From Cupriavidus cauae (GTDB lineage Bacteria > Pseudomonadota > Gammaproteobacteria > Burkholderiales > Burkholderiaceae), in contig NZ_VWRN01000006.1 in NCBI RefSeq assembly GCF_008632125.1, forward strand, positions 1 to 64,000: a stretch of DNA of 64,000 bases, written 5' to 3'. Position 1 is the first letter of the stretch. The number at the start of each line of letters is the position of its first letter. A model generated the notes under the pieces. The model did no database searches. It was not told where the DNA came from and was given only the letters and a program-made list of their open reading frames with translations. Below are positions 60,478 to 64,000 of this stretch, piece by piece. Made by a program: the position numbers and the translations under genes.

Positions 60478-61743
60478 TCAAGGACGGGCGCTGAAGTGTT
60501 CGACGAAATCGCTGAACACGCGCGCGGCCAGCGCGGCGTCCTCGACCGTCATGGTCTCGGTCGGATGGTGGCTGATGCCGCCGTTGCCGCAGCGCACGAA
60601 CAGCATCGCCACGTCGGCGATCGCGGCGATCGCCATCGCGTCGTGGCCGGCGCCGGACGGCAGCAGGCGCACCGGCGCGCCCTGGCGCTCGATCGCCGCC
60701 GCCCATTGCTGCTGCAGCCACGGCGCGCACGGCACGCTGGCGGCCTCGTGGGTCTTGCGGACCTGCGCGCGGACCTTGCGGCGCGCGCAGACGCGTTCGA
60801 TCTCGGCCAGCACGTCGGCGACGGCGGCCTGCCGCACCGCGTCCTCGCCGGCACGGATATCGATCGAGAACACGGCGCGGCCCGGCACGACGTTGGCGGC
60901 GCCGTTGGGCACATTGAACTGGCCGACGGTGCCGACCAGGCCCGGCGTGCCGCTGCAGCGGCGCTCGATGAACAGCCCGATCTCGGCACCGGCCATGGCG
61001 GCGTCGCGGCGCATGTCCATCGGCACCGTGCCGGCATGGCCGGCCAGGCCGTCGAGCTCGACGATGAAGCGGGTCGCGCCGGAAATCGCGGTCACCACGC
61101 CGACCGGCAGGTTCTCGTTCAGCAGCACCGGGCCCTGTTCGATATGGACTTCGACGAAGGCCAGCACCTTGTCGCGCGCGTGCGCCGCCGCGGGCAGGCC
61201 AGCCGGGTCGAAGCCGGCCGCGCGCATCACCTCGCGCATGGTCTTGCCGCTGTCGTCGACGTTGTCGAGCACGTTGTTGTCGAAGGTGCCGGCGATCGCG
61301 CGGCTGCCCAGCAGCGTCGCCTTGAAGCGCACGCCCTCTTCCTCCGCAAAGCCCACCACCTCGATCGCGAACGGAAAGCGCTTGCCCTGGCGGTGCCATT
61401 CGGCGACGCAGGCGATCGGCAGGATCACGCCCAGATTGCCGTCGTAGCGGCCGGCATCGCGCACGGTGTCGAAATGCGACCCCGTCAGCAGCGCCGGCGC
61501 GCCCGGCTCGGTGCCTTCATAGCGGCCGATCACGTTGCCGGCGGCATCGCGGCGCACCGTCATGCCGGCCGCTTCCATCCACGCCGCCAGCTGCGCGGCG
61601 GCGCCGTGGTGCGCGTCGGTCAGATAGGTACGAGTCAGCATGCCCGGCTGCTCGGTGTGGACGGCAAGGGCGTCGGCCCAGGCCATGATGCGCGCGCCAA
61701 CTTCGGTGCCGGACACCGAGGAGGGCGTTGTGGATGCTGCCAT
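60478..61743 (-). CDS. Zn-dependent amidohydrolase, allantoate/N-carbamoyl-amino-acid hydrolase type
   Basis: M20-family enzyme of the AllC/HyuC group (421 residues). Signature blocks are LLTGSHFDTVRDAGRYDGNL, VVGFAEEEGVRFKATLLGSR, VEVHIEQGPVLLNENLPVGV and LLPSGAGHDAMAIAAIADVA; HIEQGP and SGAGHDA are diagnostic of this subgroup. Relatives hydrolyse allantoate, ureidoglycine, beta-ureidopropionate or N-carbamoyl-L-amino acids. ATG at 61743 was chosen for the standard N-terminus. It is divergent from the dctA-like carrier gene, with a shared control region. Confidence 0.88.
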   Translation of the reverse strand: MAASTTPSSVSGTEVGARIMAWADALAVHTEQPGMLTRTYLTDAHHGAAAQLAAWMEAAGMTVRRDAAGNVIGRYEGTEPGAPALLTGSHFDTVRDAGRYDGNLGVILPIACVAEWHRQGKRFPFAIEVVGFAEEEGVRFKATLLGSRAIAGTFDNNVLDNVDDSGKTMREVMRAAGFDPAGLPAAAHARDKVLAFVEVHIEQGPVLLNENLPVGVVTAISGATRFIVELDGLAGHAGTVPMDMRRDAAMAGAEIGLFIERRCSGTPGLVGTVGQFNVPNGAANVVPGRAVFSIDIRAGEDAVRQAAVADVLAEIERVCARRKVRAQVRKTHEAASVPCAPWLQQQWAAAIERQGAPVRLLPSGAGHDAMAIAAIADVAMLFVRCGNGGISHHPTETMTVEDAALAARVFSDFVEHFSARP

Positions 61744-62208
61744 GCGTGTCTCCTGCTGAACGGATCGTGCCGGCTGTACGCCGGCACCCGGGCCCCCGAA
61801 CGGGGATGCGATGACTGTAGCGCGCTCGCTTGCGGCCTGGCGAGCCTGTTGGGCTGCCCGCCTGGCGCGGTGGCTGTTGTGCTTGTGGTGCGCTGTTCCC
61901 CGGCGCCGGGACGCGCACGGGGCCATCGATGCAGACCATGTTAGCACAGTGAATTCAAAAATTGCATACAAAAAAGATATGCACTATATTCCGGTCCAGG
62001 TTCCGACAAAGCGCTGCGGACAATCCGGTCCAGACAGTCGTCGGCGTGAATTCCGCCCCAACAGGGGGGCCTTCCACGCGAGCCACGTCCATTGCACCGG
62101 GTGTGCCGAACCCGAGACACCGTTGCCCACAGCGGCGCCGGTGGCAGTCCTGAATCGAACAGGGTGAGCCGTCACACCGACACGGACCCGCCCGTCTGGA
62201 GACAAGTC
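61744..62208. other. Divergent control region, amidohydrolase operon / dctA-like gene
   Basis: Four hundred and sixty-five bases with no gene supported. An AT-rich core (about 61935-61995) holds a promoter toward dctA and an overlapping palindrome, listed separately. The rest is unremarkable GC-rich leader. Confidence 0.5.
61962..61990 (+). promoter_or_regulatory. Sigma-70 promoter with overlapping palindrome
   Basis: TTGCAT (61962-61967), a 17-base spacer, TATATT (61985-61990), toward the dctA-like gene. TGCATA (61963-61968) and TATGCA (61978-61983) form an inverted repeat across the -35 and spacer, and TTGCATACAA resembles GntR/FCD-type operators. The GntR gene at the window end is a candidate regulator (inference). 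Confidence 0.55.
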
Positions 62209-63660
<1,452 letters not shown>

Positions 63661-63702
63661 AATTCGGCATTTCCCCCAAGCGCGCCGCCCGCGCTGCGCC
63701 CC

Positions 63703-64000
63703 ATGCCCGAGCATATCGACCCTGCCATGACCGCCGAGGCGATCGCCGACGACATCGTCGCGGCGATCGTTTCGCACCGCCTGCCGCCCGGCACCAAGCT
63801 GCGCGAGGAGGCCCTGGCGGCGGTCTACCGGGTCAGCCGTACCAAGGTGCGCGCGGCGCTGCTGATGCTGTCCAAGGACAAGGTGATCCAGATCGTGCCC
63901 GACAAGGGCGCATTCGTCGCCAAGCCCAGCGCCGAGGAGGCCCGCGAGGTCTTCGCCGTGCGGCGCATCCTCGAGGCCGCGCTGGCCCGCGAGTTCGTCG
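63703..64000 (+). CDS. GntR-family regulator (partial, 3' end beyond window)
   Basis: The 99 codons present hold the GntR winged helix (about residues 10-75): MTAEAIADDIVAAIVSHRLP, then PGTKLREEALAAVYRVSRTK and VRAALLMLSKDKVIQIVPDK with GAFVAKPSAEEAREVFAVRR. The last stretch begins the FCD-type effector domain (EVFAVRRILEAALAREFV). It lies 42 bases after the dctA-like gene and may control that gene and the divergent amidohydrolase operon. Confidence 0.9.
   Translation, partial: MPEHIDPAMTAEAIADDIVAAIVSHRLPPGTKLREEALAAVYRVSRTKVRAALLMLSKDKVIQIVPDKGAFVAKPSAEEAREVFAVRRILEAALAREFV

Overview
The window reads as ordinary chromosomal DNA from a GC-rich betaproteobacterium of the Burkholderiales, most like Cupriavidus/Ralstonia. 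The evidence is the complete gsp type II secretion cluster with gspC divergent, the fused indolepyruvate ferredoxin oxidoreductase, the full Sox thiosulfate-oxidation cluster, the rsmI/yraN/dolP neighbourhood, and uniformly high-GC codon use. The genus is inferred from gene content, not proven. No rRNA, transposase, integrase or CRISPR array was seen. There is one tRNA (Ala, anticodon CGC).

Layout. 1-13.1 kb: type II secretion system, gspC leftward (cut by the window edge), then gspG-H-I-J-K-L-M-N-D-E-F rightward. 13.4-25.5 kb: metabolic and housekeeping genes: NYN-LOTUS RNA-binding protein, indolepyruvate ferredoxin oxidoreductase, HD protein, GFA and VOC proteins, MFS transporter, LigB-type dioxygenase, DNA glycosylase tag, DUF808 membrane protein. 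25.8-31.9 kb: a signalling operon with a hybrid kinase carrying three receivers, CheR, a receiver-less CheB and a receiver-kinase. 32.0-36.3 kb: IclR regulator divergent from a GMC oxidoreductase and an MHS transporter. 36.2-38.8 kb: a small accessory locus beside tRNA-Ala, holding an AbiF-type HEPN protein preceded by a short structured RNA with its own promoter and terminator, then a 59-residue protein and a membrane protein. 38.9-51.6 kb: sox cluster (soxB, thioredoxin-like protein, soxX, soxA, dsrE-like, soxZ, soxY, cytochrome, soxD, soxC, ArsR regulator, soxF, cytochrome), interrupted by one unrecognised gene on the opposite strand. 52-59 kb: dolP, yraN, rsmI, rlpA, metallo-beta-lactamase protein, exonuclease, a small membrane protein, arsC, an acetyltransferase. 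59.1-64 kb: two M20-type amidohydrolases divergent from a dctA-like carrier and a GntR regulator (cut by the edge).

Two features stand out. The first is the AbiF/RNA locus and its two downstream small genes (36501-38540), which look like a compact RNA toxin-antitoxin or defence unit inserted next to a tRNA. The second is that many gene boundaries carry their own private short tandem repeat (periods 9, 10, 12, 14, 15, 16, 18, 19, 35, 36, 48 or 52 bp) of unrelated sequence. Several run into the ends of coding sequences and supply N- or C-terminal protein tails; the 48-bp array supplies the C-termini and stop codons of two convergent genes.
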